Assembly: GCA_030145365.1 (NCBI GenBank)
Contig: JAQYVS010000096.1
Span: 1 to 11,080 of the forward strand
Direction of reading: 5' to 3'
DNA length: 11,080 nt
DNA from: Desulfofustis sp.
GTDB taxonomy: Bacteria; Desulfobacterota; Desulfobulbia; Desulfobulbales; Desulfocapsaceae
In this document: piece by piece, positions 1-8,500 of the stretch
Layout: every line of letters begins with the position of its first letter
Numbering within the stretch: position 1 is the first letter of the stretch
Made by a program: the position numbers and the translations under genes
The notes under the pieces: generated by a model
What the model saw: only the letters and a program-made list of their open reading frames with translations
Told to the model about the DNA's origin: nothing
Databases searched by the model: none

Positions 1-2
1 CA

Positions 3-275
3 GCAGAAGAGCAGGAATTGCAGGAGCAGATCAGGTCAGGCAGTGCATCTGCTGATCAAATAAAAGAACATGAAAAAATCTCTGAATCCCGAATAGAAAA
101 CCTTTTCAACGAGGGACCGGAAGCTTTTTTCACAATCAGCAAGATGGCTTTAACCCTGCCTCCAAAAGCCGTTATCGGCCAATCATCACCTTGTGAAAGG
201 TGCGGTGAAATGGTAATGAAAAGCAAACTGCAACCTGCTGCTGACAAGATGAGATGCAAAGCCTGTTGTAATTGA
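3..275 (+). CDS. FmdE-like zinc-ribbon protein, 3' fragment
   Basis: This is the C-terminal 90 or so residues of a gene that enters from the left edge; the frame is open to base 3 and ends at TGA 273-275, so the true start lies outside the window. The visible part has an acidic, charged stretch, then a segment ending LPPKAVIGQSSP, then a treble-clef/zinc-ribbon-like end with CERCGEMVM and, about 20 residues later, CKACC. This order (hydrophobic LPPKA, CxxCGEMVM, CxxC) resembles the C-terminal zinc finger of FmdE-family proteins (formylmethanofuran dehydrogenase subunit E-like), which are common in anaerobes and whose bacterial role is often unclear. No methanofuran enzyme is visible nearby. 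It could instead be another small zinc-ribbon protein. The family call rests on motif memory only; the existence of the coding fragment is more secure. Confidence 0.55.
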   Translation, partial: AEEQELQEQIRSGSASADQIKEHEKISESRIENLFNEGPEAFFTISKMALTLPPKAVIGQSSPCERCGEMVMKSKLQPAADKMRCKACCN

Positions 276-659
276 GCTACACTGATAGCAGCGCTGGACG
301 TTTGGAATAAAAATATCAGTATAATGTTCGCTCTGCCTGCAAAATCAAGAAACCGACCTCTACTTCCTCGTCCTGCAGCGATCAGACAAGAAACAGTGAT
401 CCAAACTCTTTTGCGACCGGCGTCTATAAGGCTTGATCAGTTGCAACTCTTTTGGTTTTATGCTCCCTCATTGGGGTATTTCACACCCGATCCCTTTCTA
501 TGCAATAATGGCTGATCGAACAAACCGGCTTGACGAGAGAGGACCAATTGATTTATGGTTGTCGGTGATTACCGTTTATCTGATGAACGGGGGATAACAA
601 AGGATAGTCTACTAAATATCCATAAACTATGGCGATCGTAGCGAATCCTAGGTGAAATT
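276..659 (+). other. Intergenic gap without convincing gene
   Basis: This 384-base gap lies between the FmdE-like gene and the PilZ gene, both on the plus strand. I see no gene with a ribosome site and no tRNA-like fold. A short open frame at 324-515 has low-complexity, family-less composition and no good Shine-Dalgarno, so I leave it out. A perfect TATAAT occurs at 320-325, but the hexamer about 17 bases upstream is a poor -35. A small inverted repeat (CCGTT at 572-576, AACGG at 586-590) lies about 70 bases before the PilZ start. Either could belong to control of the PilZ gene, but neither is strong. I see no terminator with a T-run after the first gene. Confidence 0.4.
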
Positions 660-1001
660 ATGGAAAATCGTAAACATCCTCGAATGGAAGCCTCAAATAT
701 AGAAGCCGATATCTCTGACGGCAAAGGCTTTTTCACCGGAGTTGTCCAGAACATCTCCCGTTTCGGTCTGGCAATAACGGATATTCCTAAACGGCTTGAT
801 AAGACAGCTGATATCTATTCAGTCATTCTCGATGGCCCGGGAACCCATTTCAAACTACTCGTCCGGCCCATATGGGAAGGTTATGACGAAACCACTAAGA
901 CCATTGGGGCCCAGATTGAAAACAGCCCCTGGACATGGACTGAGTTCGTTATGCGCCAGGAGTCTGAGATCAGCGATTTTTCTTCACAAGACATTCAATA
1001 G
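660..1001 (+). CDS. Small PilZ-domain protein
   Basis: This 113-residue protein is essentially one PilZ domain, the family that binds cyclic di-GMP and adjusts motility, polysaccharide or enzyme activity. The two ligand motifs are visible: RKHPR (RxxxR) at residues 4-8, directly after the start, and NISRFG (D/NxSxxG) at about 32-37. The remainder (LAITDIPKRL, then alternating beta-like segments and LLVRPIWEG) fits the beta-barrel. There is no signal peptide, membrane segment or second output domain, so it would be a stand-alone cytoplasmic receptor. The start at 660 is supported by AGGTGA five bases upstream. It faces the HypD gene convergently across about 65 bases and probably has nothing to do with the hydrogenase cluster. 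Ligand binding is inferred from intact motifs. Confidence 0.8.
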   Translation: MENRKHPRMEASNIEADISDGKGFFTGVVQNISRFGLAITDIPKRLDKTADIYSVILDGPGTHFKLLVRPIWEGYDETTKTIGAQIENSPWTWTEFVMRQESEISDFSSQDIQ

Positions 1002-1066
1002 AGACAGCAGAGCACCGGGTTCTCAATAGCTGATCAACGTTTCAATCGATCTGCATCAAGATTTTC

Positions 1067-2152
1067 TCACAACCTTCCGAACATATAGCGGAGATAGGAA
1101 GCACAAATTCCTTCCTGGGCAACCATACATGGCCCGACCGGATGCCTTGAAGTACAGGAAATCCCAAAGGATGGACATTCGTTGGGGGTGGATCGGCCAG
1201 AGAGAATATCGGCACACTGGCACTGAATTTCCTCTTCACCTTTCTTGAACCGAACATTGAACCGTTTCACCGCATCGTAAAGCGACAGTTCGTCTCTGAT
1301 AACAAACCCGCTGCCCTCAATACTGCCCAATCCCCGCCAGTCGGTTTCGACAGCAAAGAACACTTCCGACAACATTTTTTGACTGCGAATTGCTTCCTTG
1401 CTCGGGGTTTCTTTTCCATACGGATTCTGATTCCCCGGCTTGCCTGACTTGATCTGCTTGACAATCGAGATCAGCCCTTCCATAATTTCAGTTATACCGA
1501 AGCCGGCCACCGCACAGGAAAGATGATGTTGCCTGGCTAGATTGGCGTACGCCTCGGTATCGGTAATCGCTTCAATATGGGCAGAACAGAGCAGGCCCCG
1601 AATATTGAGTTCCGGGGCACTCAGCAGGCTGTCCAGAGACGGGGGAAGCAGTCGAATTGAGGGAATTACACAAAAATTGTCAATACCTTCCGATGCTGCC
1701 TCGAGTATGGTCTCAGCCACATCGGGGGCGGCCCCTTCGAATCCAACAGCGGTGAAAACTACGATTTTATCTGGAAATTTACGCGCCAGATCAAGGGCTT
1801 CCATTGGAGCATCGACAACCTCAACTTGTGCACCTTTTGCTTTAATCGATTGCAGCGAATCGCGGCTGCCGTGGACCCGAAGCAGATCATCACATGTAGC
1901 GGTGATAACATCGGGTTGTTGGCTGATTTTTATAAAGGCATCGATATGTCCGGCCGGCATAACACAGATGGAACAGCCAGGCCCGGAGACAACTTCGAGA
2001 TTGTCAGGTAAAATATCATTGATATTATATTTGAGCAGGGTACGGGTCTGGGTGCCGCAAATCACCATAACCCGGATCGGACGATCGACGAGTGAGTGCA
2101 GTTCCTCAACCAGGGCGGTGGAAACTTCTTTAGTGTATTCAGCGTTTGCCAT
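1067..2152 (-). CDS. hypD: Divergent HypD, [NiFe]-hydrogenase cofactor assembly
   Basis: HypD, with HypC, forms the scaffold on which the Fe(CN)2CO part of the [NiFe] site is built in the cytoplasm. At 361 residues this is the usual length. The Cys framework is intact: ICGT with Cys32, GPGCSIC with Cys60 and Cys63, and a C-terminal Cys-rich segment (CQCADILSGRSTPNECP, then CTSRHPVGPCMV and GICASY) matching the [4Fe-4S]-binding end of the family. Several signature positions differ from the consensus as I recall it: GTQ instead of GTH, GCSIC instead of GCPVC, GFEGAAP instead of GFETTAP, CSAH instead of CPGH. It is the last gene of the minus-strand cluster, 75 bases after the small Cys protein, with only a weak GAGA-type ribosome site. 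It may be a specialised paralogue serving this Ni-Fe-Se hydrogenase. Other hyp genes are absent from the window. Confidence 0.85.
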   Translation of the reverse strand: MANAEYTKEVSTALVEELHSLVDRPIRVMVICGTQTRTLLKYNINDILPDNLEVVSGPGCSICVMPAGHIDAFIKISQQPDVITATCDDLLRVHGSRDSLQSIKAKGAQVEVVDAPMEALDLARKFPDKIVVFTAVGFEGAAPDVAETILEAASEGIDNFCVIPSIRLLPPSLDSLLSAPELNIRGLLCSAHIEAITDTEAYANLARQHHLSCAVAGFGITEIMEGLISIVKQIKSGKPGNQNPYGKETPSKEAIRSQKMLSEVFFAVETDWRGLGSIEGSGFVIRDELSLYDAVKRFNVRFKKGEEEIQCQCADILSGRSTPNECPSFGISCTSRHPVGPCMVAQEGICASYLRYMFGRL

Positions 2153-2227
2153 ATGTCGGGTCTCATGGCCTGCCGCTACTGTCAGATATCTGCGACAGGC
2201 TGGAACAACATACCAGAAAACTGAGAT

Positions 2228-2479
2228 TCAGGCCTGTTCAGCCTCTTTTCTCATTTCAACATAATACTCAGATTCACTGATCTTTTCTGACTCCAGCCGT
2301 TCGATATCTGCCCTTGTCAGATGATACATCCCGCAGGCGGGACAACTGCCGTCAAAATCTTCGCCAACGGCACGAGCTTTGAGCTCATCTATAGTCATAT
2401 GATCCACATGACCACAGGCACCACTGGGATTTTCCGCCCGCACCTGAGCCCTGCCGGTTTTTTTTACACTTCCAGTCAT
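2228..2479 (-). CDS. Small Cys/His protein of unknown function
   Basis: This 83-residue protein lies between mvhA and hypD. I do not recognise its family. It has a basic N-terminus, then GACGHVDHMTIDELKARA, an acidic linker, and SCPACGMYHLTRADIERLE, ending in a charged, probably helical tail. The pattern C-x-H...H, about 25 residues, then CxxC suggests one small zinc- or metal-binding fold. There is no signal peptide or membrane segment. GGAG seven bases before the ATG at 2479 supports the start. Its position between a hydrogenase large subunit and hypD suggests a role in hydrogenase maturation or as an accessory subunit, but that is inference from position only. The frame after its TGA stays open into hypD; I read that TGA as a real stop. 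Confidence 0.7.
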   Translation of the reverse strand: MTGSVKKTGRAQVRAENPSGACGHVDHMTIDELKARAVGEDFDGSCPACGMYHLTRADIERLESEKISESEYYVEMRKEAEQA

Positions 2480-2599
2480 ATGATTTCTCCGTTCACCATC
2501 ATGAAATAGATCCTGTTAACCCAAGAAATTATCTGCGTTCATGACAGCCAATGTGTTTGATACTCAAAAAAGATACCCGCGTCAAGTACACCCTGACGA

Positions 2600-2616
2600 C
2601 ATCGACCCAATCGATG
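2600..2616 (-). repeat. Hairpin between mvhA and the small Cys gene
   Basis: In the transcript, CATCGA-TTGGG-TCGATG forms a perfect 6-bp stem with a 5-nt loop. It is extendable outward by about five more positions with one mismatch and one G-U pair (roughly 2595-2621). It lies about 30 bases after the mvhA stop and 120 bases before the next start. There is no T-run, so it is not a classic terminator. It could stabilise or process the mRNA, or partly attenuate transcription between the structural and maturation genes. It is not a SECIS: no in-frame TGA lies at the right distance. Confidence 0.5.
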
Positions 2617-2647
2617 CGGTCATAGTAAGAATAAACGCTGAACCACT

Positions 2648-4096
2648 CTAATTCTTTATGGTTTTGACCAGCACTCCTTTGGAATCAACAATGTCCAAAG
2701 CCAAGGGGATACCGCCATCCAGGCGGTGAGTAGCGCAGGACATTCACGGGTCATAGGCCCTGACGGCCATTTCCACCTTGTTTAAAATTCCCTGGTCGTA
2801 ATTACCATCTTTAATCAATGAGGTTGCCGCCTGTTTCACACTCATATTCATTGGCCCGATATTGTGAGTAGTGCCGACGATCAGGTTTGCCGATTCGATG
2901 CAGCCCTCAGCATCCGTTGTATACTCATGAATCAGTGTACCTCTGGGAGCCTCGACGATACCTACTCCGCGGCCTGCTTTGGGTTCGACCTTGGCCCGGA
3001 CCTTGGTATCGGTGATACCATCCCAATTCAGCAGTTCAATGGTACGTTCACAGGCATAAATGAGTTCTATCAAGCGGGCATAATGATAGAGCAATGTCGC
3101 CTGGGCGGGTCGCCCGAATGAAGCTCTAAATTCTTCCAGGGCCGCCTGAGCCTTTGGAGTGGACATCTGGTCACAGACGTTGAGTCGGGCCAGGGTATTG
3201 GCTCGATAGATTCCTTTCGGCGCTTCAAGATCAAGTGAAAAGCCTTCGTTCCAGGATTTGGCGTAGGGCATCTTGCCGTACCCCCAAGGTTCGACATGTT
3301 CTCCAAGATAATCGAGATAGTCGTCCCCTTCAAAATCCACATAGGAGCCGTCTGCCTTCATCAGCCGCTGTTTGCCATCATAGATCCTGAACGAACCGTC
3401 TTGCCGATCAACCGTACCCAGAAATCCTGTGTTTATCACGCCCAGTTCGGTGATCACATCTAGATACTTGCTGAATACGTTGTCTATCGCAAAATCAAGG
3501 GCATACAGGGAAAAATCTAATAATGTCTGCGTGTCTTTGAGCAGCTCCTGGCGCTCTGCTTCCAACATTGGCTTTGAAAATCCACCGACAACTGCCGCCA
3601 CCGGGTGAATGGCTTTTCCGGCAAACCGGTCAAGCATCATCTGGCCGAGTTGACGCATCTTGACAACCTTAGTGGCCAACTCAGGAGCTGCCTTAGCCAG
3701 GCCGATAACATTTCTTACCGAATAATCGGAATCGGGGCCCAGAACAAAATCGGGTGCCGCCAAAAAGAAGAAGTGCAGGATCTTATCGTTGATGTGGGCC
3801 ACAACCTGCAGCAGTTCACGAAGCTTATGCCCGGTCGGCGTCGTGGTGACGCCAAAACAACCATCTACTGCCTTATTTGATGCGGTATGGTGCATCCAGG
3901 GGCAGATTCCGCAGATGCGGTTGACAATACGTGGTACTTCTTCTGCCGGCCGCCCCTCTATAAATTTTTCAAAACCGCGCAGGGACATCAGGCTCATATA
4001 GGCATCTTCAACATTGCCATCATCGTTGAGATGTATCGATATTCGGGCATGGCCCTCAATGCGGGTGACCGGTTGTATTTGCAATACCTTGCCCAT
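2648..4096 (-). CDS. mvhA: MvhA, [NiFeSe]-hydrogenase large subunit (selenoprotein)
   Basis: This is the catalytic large subunit of an Mvh-type (group 3c, F420-non-reducing) hydrogenase, which splits H2 in the cytoplasm. The N-terminal metal motif is RICGICPWMHH, with Cys62 and Cys65. A naive frame ends after DP at a TGA (2744-2746), but translation continues U-MSCATH and runs 31 residues to TAG at 2648-2650, giving 482 residues. The completed motif DP-U-xx-C-xx-H supplies the other two nickel ligands, with Sec451 in place of Cys and Cys454. The 25 residues after His457 look like the peptide removed by a maturation protease; such a gene heads the cluster. The ATG at 4096 follows GGAGGA and comes one base after the mvhG stop, so the two are translationally coupled. 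Unlike methanogen VhuU, the Sec-containing tail is not a separate gene. Confidence 0.95.
2711..2746 (-). promoter_or_regulatory. mvhA Sec codon and SECIS stem-loop
   Basis: TGA at 2746-2744 is followed by a 16-nt spacer and then ACCGCC-TGGAT-GGCGGT (2727-2711): a perfect 6-bp stem with a 5-nt, G-containing loop. This matches the bacterial SECIS arrangement, in which the element lies inside the coding sequence just after UGA and recruits SelB with Sec-tRNA. The codon sits at the first Cys of the DPCxxCxxH nickel-ligand motif. Confidence 0.9.
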
Positions 4097-4097
4097 C

Positions 4098-5045
4098 TTA
4101 TACGTCCTCCTTCATCGCTGCCTTTTTCTTCGGCCGCAAATTACCATGAGCCCCGCTGAACCGCAGAAGAGAGCGGCGGTCAACAACGGATTTAAAATCT
4201 ATTCCGTTGCTGGCCAAGGCATTCATCATATCAAGCATCTGGTTTCCCTTCGGCAGTACCGATCCAAAACAGCCGCGGCAGGGCACCCGGGCTTCAATAC
4301 AGCTCGGAGCTCCCCGTTTTGCACAGCCGGCTGCAGTCACAGGCCCCATGCACATGAATCCCTGCTCCAGCAAACAGCGCATTTCACTGATCGGCTTGTT
4401 TGGATCAAATTCGACGTTTTCCACATAACGTTTGACTGTATTAACACTGCCCTTGCCTTCCCGCTTGGTCGGACAGGAATCACAGACACTTTTGGTCGGC
4501 AGTTCCGGATCGCGGTTTTCCAGCAGTGCGGTGATCACCTCCGCTATATGAGCAGGGTTCGGGGGACAGCCGGGAAGCATCAGATCTATTTTGACCCGTT
4601 CATCCAGCGCATAGGTCCGATCAAGCAGTTTCGGAACCCCTTGATCCGGCAAGGAGGAGCCCTCATCGGTGGATGGGCTTTGATAAATTTCAGCAAAACT
4701 CTGTGCCGAATTCTGGCCGTTCATCAAAGCGGGTATTCCACCCTGGGTTGCACACGATCCCAGAGCAATCAGAATTTTACATTTTTTGCGCATCTCTTCC
4801 AGAACTTCGATATGCTCTTCATTGGAAACACCACCGGTAACGATGCCGATCACCGCTTCGGGAATCTCAAGATGGTCTCCTTCGTCTCCGCACTGGCCGT
4901 AATATTTATGATCCATGATTACCGGAGCATGGACAATATCGAGATGTTCCGTCAACAGGGCTACCAGATCTTCACCGATGTTCAATATTGCAATTTCGCA
5001 ACCTGAACATGAGCTCAGCCATTCTAAAGCAGTTCTTACTCCCAT
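4098..5045 (-). CDS. mvhG: MvhG, hydrogenase small subunit
   Basis: This small subunit (315 residues) carries Fe-S clusters that take electrons from the Ni-Fe site of MvhA to MvhD. The N-terminus WLSSCSGCEIAIL holds the CxxC ligands of the proximal cluster (Cys13, Cys16). Further landmarks are GSCATQGGIPAL, LPGCPPNP, and a Cys-rich C-terminal part (CMGPVTAAGCAKRGAPSC, then VPCRGCFG) consistent with medial and distal clusters. There is no twin-arginine signal, so it stays in the cytoplasm as expected for Mvh. I start it at ATG 5045 (MGVRTALEW), preceded by AGGAG; the frame is open to 5078, but an earlier start would overlap mvhD and lacks a ribosome site. It contains only Cys, no in-frame TGA, and is the one subunit between mvhD and mvhA without Sec. 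Confidence 0.93.
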   Translation of the reverse strand: MGVRTALEWLSSCSGCEIAILNIGEDLVALLTEHLDIVHAPVIMDHKYYGQCGDEGDHLEIPEAVIGIVTGGVSNEEHIEVLEEMRKKCKILIALGSCATQGGIPALMNGQNSAQSFAEIYQSPSTDEGSSLPDQGVPKLLDRTYALDERVKIDLMLPGCPPNPAHIAEVITALLENRDPELPTKSVCDSCPTKREGKGSVNTVKRYVENVEFDPNKPISEMRCLLEQGFMCMGPVTAAGCAKRGAPSCIEARVPCRGCFGSVLPKGNQMLDMMNALASNGIDFKSVVDRRSLLRFSGAHGNLRPKKKAAMKEDV

Positions 5046-5055
5046 GATTTTCTCC

Positions 5056-5472
5056 TTATACCGCCTGAGCACTGTCATGGACAGGCCCCAGCCTTTTCAC
5101 CCGTTGAGTCATTTCGGTCACTGCATTGACAAACTTATCGGGTTCGGCAGAAGACACCCAGGCTATCGAGAATCGCTCACGCTCATAGCCATAATCTTCC
5201 AACAGCTCGACGATCATATCGGAGCGGGACAGTGCTTTGTAATTACCATCCAGGTAATGACATTCACCGAGGTGTCAGCCAAGGACCATAACGCCGTCTG
5301 CCCCCTGGTCCAATGCCTTGGTAACAAACTCTGGATGGACCATCCCTGAACACATGACCCGGATAATTCTGACGTTTGGCGGGTATTGCATTCTGCCCGT
5401 ACCTGCCAGATCTGCCGCCGCATACGAGCACCAGTTGCAGCAAAAGGCTATGATTTTAGGTTCAAAACTCAT
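5056..5472 (-). CDS. mvhD: MvhD, electron-transfer subunit to HdrA (selenoprotein)
   Basis: MvhD carries a [2Fe-2S] centre and links the hydrogenase to the heterodisulfide reductase by docking on HdrA. The complete protein is 138 residues, the usual size, if TGA 5275-5277 is read as Sec66. Landmarks are FCCNWCSYAAADLAG (Cys11, Cys12, Cys15), RVMCSGMV (Cys41), and GVMVLG-U-HLGECHYLDGNYKA, where the family normally has CHxGxCHY. Without read-through the protein would lose its second half, including Cys71. The start at 5472 has AGGAG seven bases upstream and lies 36 bases after the hdrA stop. The stop TAA (5056-5058) is followed at once by the mvhG ribosome site. Sec in this subunit family is known from selenoprotein-using methanogens. 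Confidence 0.95.
5242..5277 (-). promoter_or_regulatory. mvhD Sec codon and SECIS stem-loop
   Basis: TGA at 5277-5275 is followed by a 16-nt spacer and ATTACC-TGGAT-GGTAAT (5258-5242). Spacer, stem length and loop sequence equal those of mvhA, while three stem pairs differ by compensatory changes (C-G to U-A twice, G-C to A-U once). That is strong evidence for a selected RNA structure. Confidence 0.92.
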
Positions 5473-5508
5473 TATTCAACTCCTTTTAAAATTGGGATTA
5501 ACCGGGAA

Positions 5509-8500
5509 TCAAACGGCAAGCGCCGCCTCGATCTGAGAAGTGATCTGATCCATGGTAAAACCCTGAACAGCCACACCGCGTTTCGGACACGTTCCCTGAC
5601 AGAGTCCGCACCCCTTACACTGTGCCTTATTAACGCTGATATATTTAGAGACAGCTCCGTCCTCGCCTGGTTTCTCCTCGACCAGGGTAATGGCATGGTA
5701 TGGGCAGACATCGAGGCACAGGGCGCACCCATCGCAATAATCTAGATTGGGCTCCGCCTTGATTGCATCCAGGCTCACCTCCGAGCGGGACAATAAGGTT
5801 GCCGCCCTGGCTGATGCTGCCAGCGCCTGGGCCACCGATTCCTCGACCGGTTTCGGATAATGGGCCAACCCGGCAACAAACATGCCTTCGGTGGTAAAAT
5901 CGACGGGCCGCAGCTTTGCATGGGCTTCCTGGAAAAATCCATCCCCGTCAAGGGACACTTTATAGAGCTTGTTAAGCTTTTCAGCATCGGGATTGGCAAC
6001 GATGGCAGTGGCCAGAACAACCATATCGGCCTGAATCTGCAAGGGACGATGCAGCACATGATCCCAGACTCCCACCGTAACCTGCTTGTGCCTGCTTTCA
6101 ACTATGGGTTTCCCATGGAGTTCGTAATTAATGAATATAACTCCTAATTCCCGTGCCTTTTTAAACAGCGCCTCCCGTTGACCGTAGGTCCGCATATCCC
6201 GGTAAAGGATAGAGACCATCCGGTTTGGATCTTCCTGTTTGAGTTCGATGGCACTCTGCACGGAATGGGTGCAGCAGACCTTTGAACAATACATCCGGTC
6301 TTTTTCCCTGGAACCAACGCATTGGATAAAAACTATGGATTTTGTCTTGATGGCATGCTGTTCTCTGAGCTTGAAAAGCCGGTCAAATTCCAGCGCAGTA
6401 ACCACATTCGGTATCCCGGCCGTAGCCGTACTCTCGGGGCCGTAACGCATGGCCTCCGATAGCTACAACCCCGACACCATGTTCTATGGCTTTGGTCAGA
6501 CCGCCTTTTGTGGCACAATCGTCGTTTTAAAATTACCAACGAACCCTTCCGCCTCTATAACTTCAAAACCTGTGTGCACAATAATGTTCTGATTCTCGGC
6601 AACCTGATCGATCAGTTTACGCGTCCGATCATTAATCGCCTCTCCCGACCAGGTATGGCGCAGATAGAGAGCATTACCGCCCCAGGCTTCGGCCTTTTCC
6701 ACCAGATGTACTTCAAAACCCAGATTGGCCATATTCTGGGCTGCAGTCATTCCAGCGACTCCCCCACCGATTACCAGCCCCTTCTGATTAATCGGTACCG
6801 ATATTGGCTGAAGGGAAATCTGATGATTGACTTTGGCTACAGCCATGCGTACCAGATCTTTGGCCTTGATCGTAGCAGTAGCGGGATCTGCTGCATGTAC
6901 CCAGGAATTCTGATTTCTTATATTGGCCATCTCAACCAGGTATTCATTCAGCCCGGCTGATTTTAGGGTTTCTCGAAACAGCGGCTCGTGGGTTCGGGGG
7001 GTGCAGGCAGCGACCACAACCCGGTTCAGCCCTTTTTCCTTAATGGTTTCAATCATCTGCTCCTGGGTGTCTTGGGAGCAGCTGAAAAGATTGCGCTCCA
7101 CATGAACAACACCTGGAAGGTTCTCAGTATAGTCGGCGACGGCCTCAACATCGACAATACCGGCAATATTTGAACCGCAATGGCAGACAAAAATGCCAAC
7201 TCGTGGCTCTTCAGCTGCAACATCTCGTTCTTCCGGAAAACTCTTTTCCTGGGTCAGCTCCCCACGGGCCGGAGCCAGGCTGTCAGCAACTGCAGCCGCT
7301 GCGGCAGATCCCTCGAGAACCGACTGGGGAATGTCTTTGGGCCCGGCGAAAACACCGCAGGTAAAGATCCCCTGTTTCGATGTGGATACCGGCGTAAAAT
7401 CGGAAGTGGCCGCAAAATTATCATTGGTCAGCTTGATGCCCGCCAGTTCACTGAGTTTTTTAACATGCTCGGGAATTTGTAGACCGACCGAGAGTACCAC
7501 CATATCGAAATATTCTTCAACCTGGCGTCCCTCTTCATTGATATAGTGCAGTCGCAGGTCGCCGCTGTCGCCTTCCGGTTCAACCCCATGTACCCGGCAG
7601 CGGACAAAACGCACACCGGAGTCATCTTTTGCCCGCTGATAATAGCGATCAAAATCTTTGCCGTGGGTACGCATATCCATCATAAAAATCGAGGTACGCA
7701 AACCCGGCACATGATCCTTGGCCATAACCGCTTCTTTTATTGCGTACATGCAGCACACTGACGAGCAATAACCGTTACCGCATTTATTTTCATCGCGGGA
7801 ACCGACGCATTGCAGAAAGGCTACCTTGGTAATCTCTTTACCGTCGGAAGGCCGAATCAGATGTCCTCCTGTTGGTCCGGAAGCAGACAAAAACCGTTCA
7901 AACTGCATAGAGGTAACAACGTTGGGATATCGTCCGAATCCCCAAACACCGGCCCCCGTCGGATCGAAAGCCTCAAAACCGGGAGCCAGAATGATCGCTC
8001 CAACATTGACGTTGAGCATCTTTTCGGTGTCGTCAAAATTGATCGCACCTGCCGGGCATACCTTTTCACAGAATCCGCAGGCTCCAGCCTTTTTAAAACG
8101 GATGCAATTGTCAGCATCTATCTGATACTTGAGCGGCACTGCCTGGGCATACTTTACATAGATCGCCTTTCTCTTACCGGTGGCAGCATCGTATTCGCTA
8201 TCGACCTTTTTCGGACATTTTGAACTACATTCACCGCAGGCAATGCATTTATCCATATCCACATAGCGTGGATATTCCTTAATCGTAACCTGAAAATCTC
8301 CGGCATCTCCTGAGATGTCTGCAACCTCGCTCAGGGTCATCAACTTTATATTTAAGTGCCGACCGCACTCAACCAGTTTTGGCGCGATAATTCACATCGA
8401 GCAGTCATTGGTCGGAAACGTCTTGTCCAGTTGAGCCATTGCACCGCCAATGGCCCCAGTTTTTTCGACTAAGTAGACATAGTAGCCGGAATCGGCCAGA

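Noticed and set aside
324..515. Short plus-strand frame in the gap before the PilZ gene.
   Set aside because: No good ribosome site, no recognisable family and unusual composition; a real small gene cannot be fully excluded.
2160..2220. Palindrome around CAGATATCTG between the small Cys gene and hypD as a terminator.
   Set aside because: No T-run, only short pairing, and the next gene follows in the same direction.
2228..2230. Possible fifth Sec codon: the TGA ending the small Cys gene stays open in the same frame into hypD.
   Set aside because: No Cys-family context around it, the following 25 codons look non-coding, no good stem-loop at the distance seen in the other four genes, and hypD starts normally at 2152. 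A 25-codon open stretch is common by chance.
1542..2264. Open frame of 240 codons on the plus strand across hypD.
   Set aside because: Ser/Thr/Ala-rich shadow translation opposite hypD with no recognisable domain.
4014..5006. Long open frame on the plus strand across mvhG.
   Set aside because: It is antisense to a clear mvhG, has no family-like sequence or ribosome site, and is explained by codon use of the real gene.
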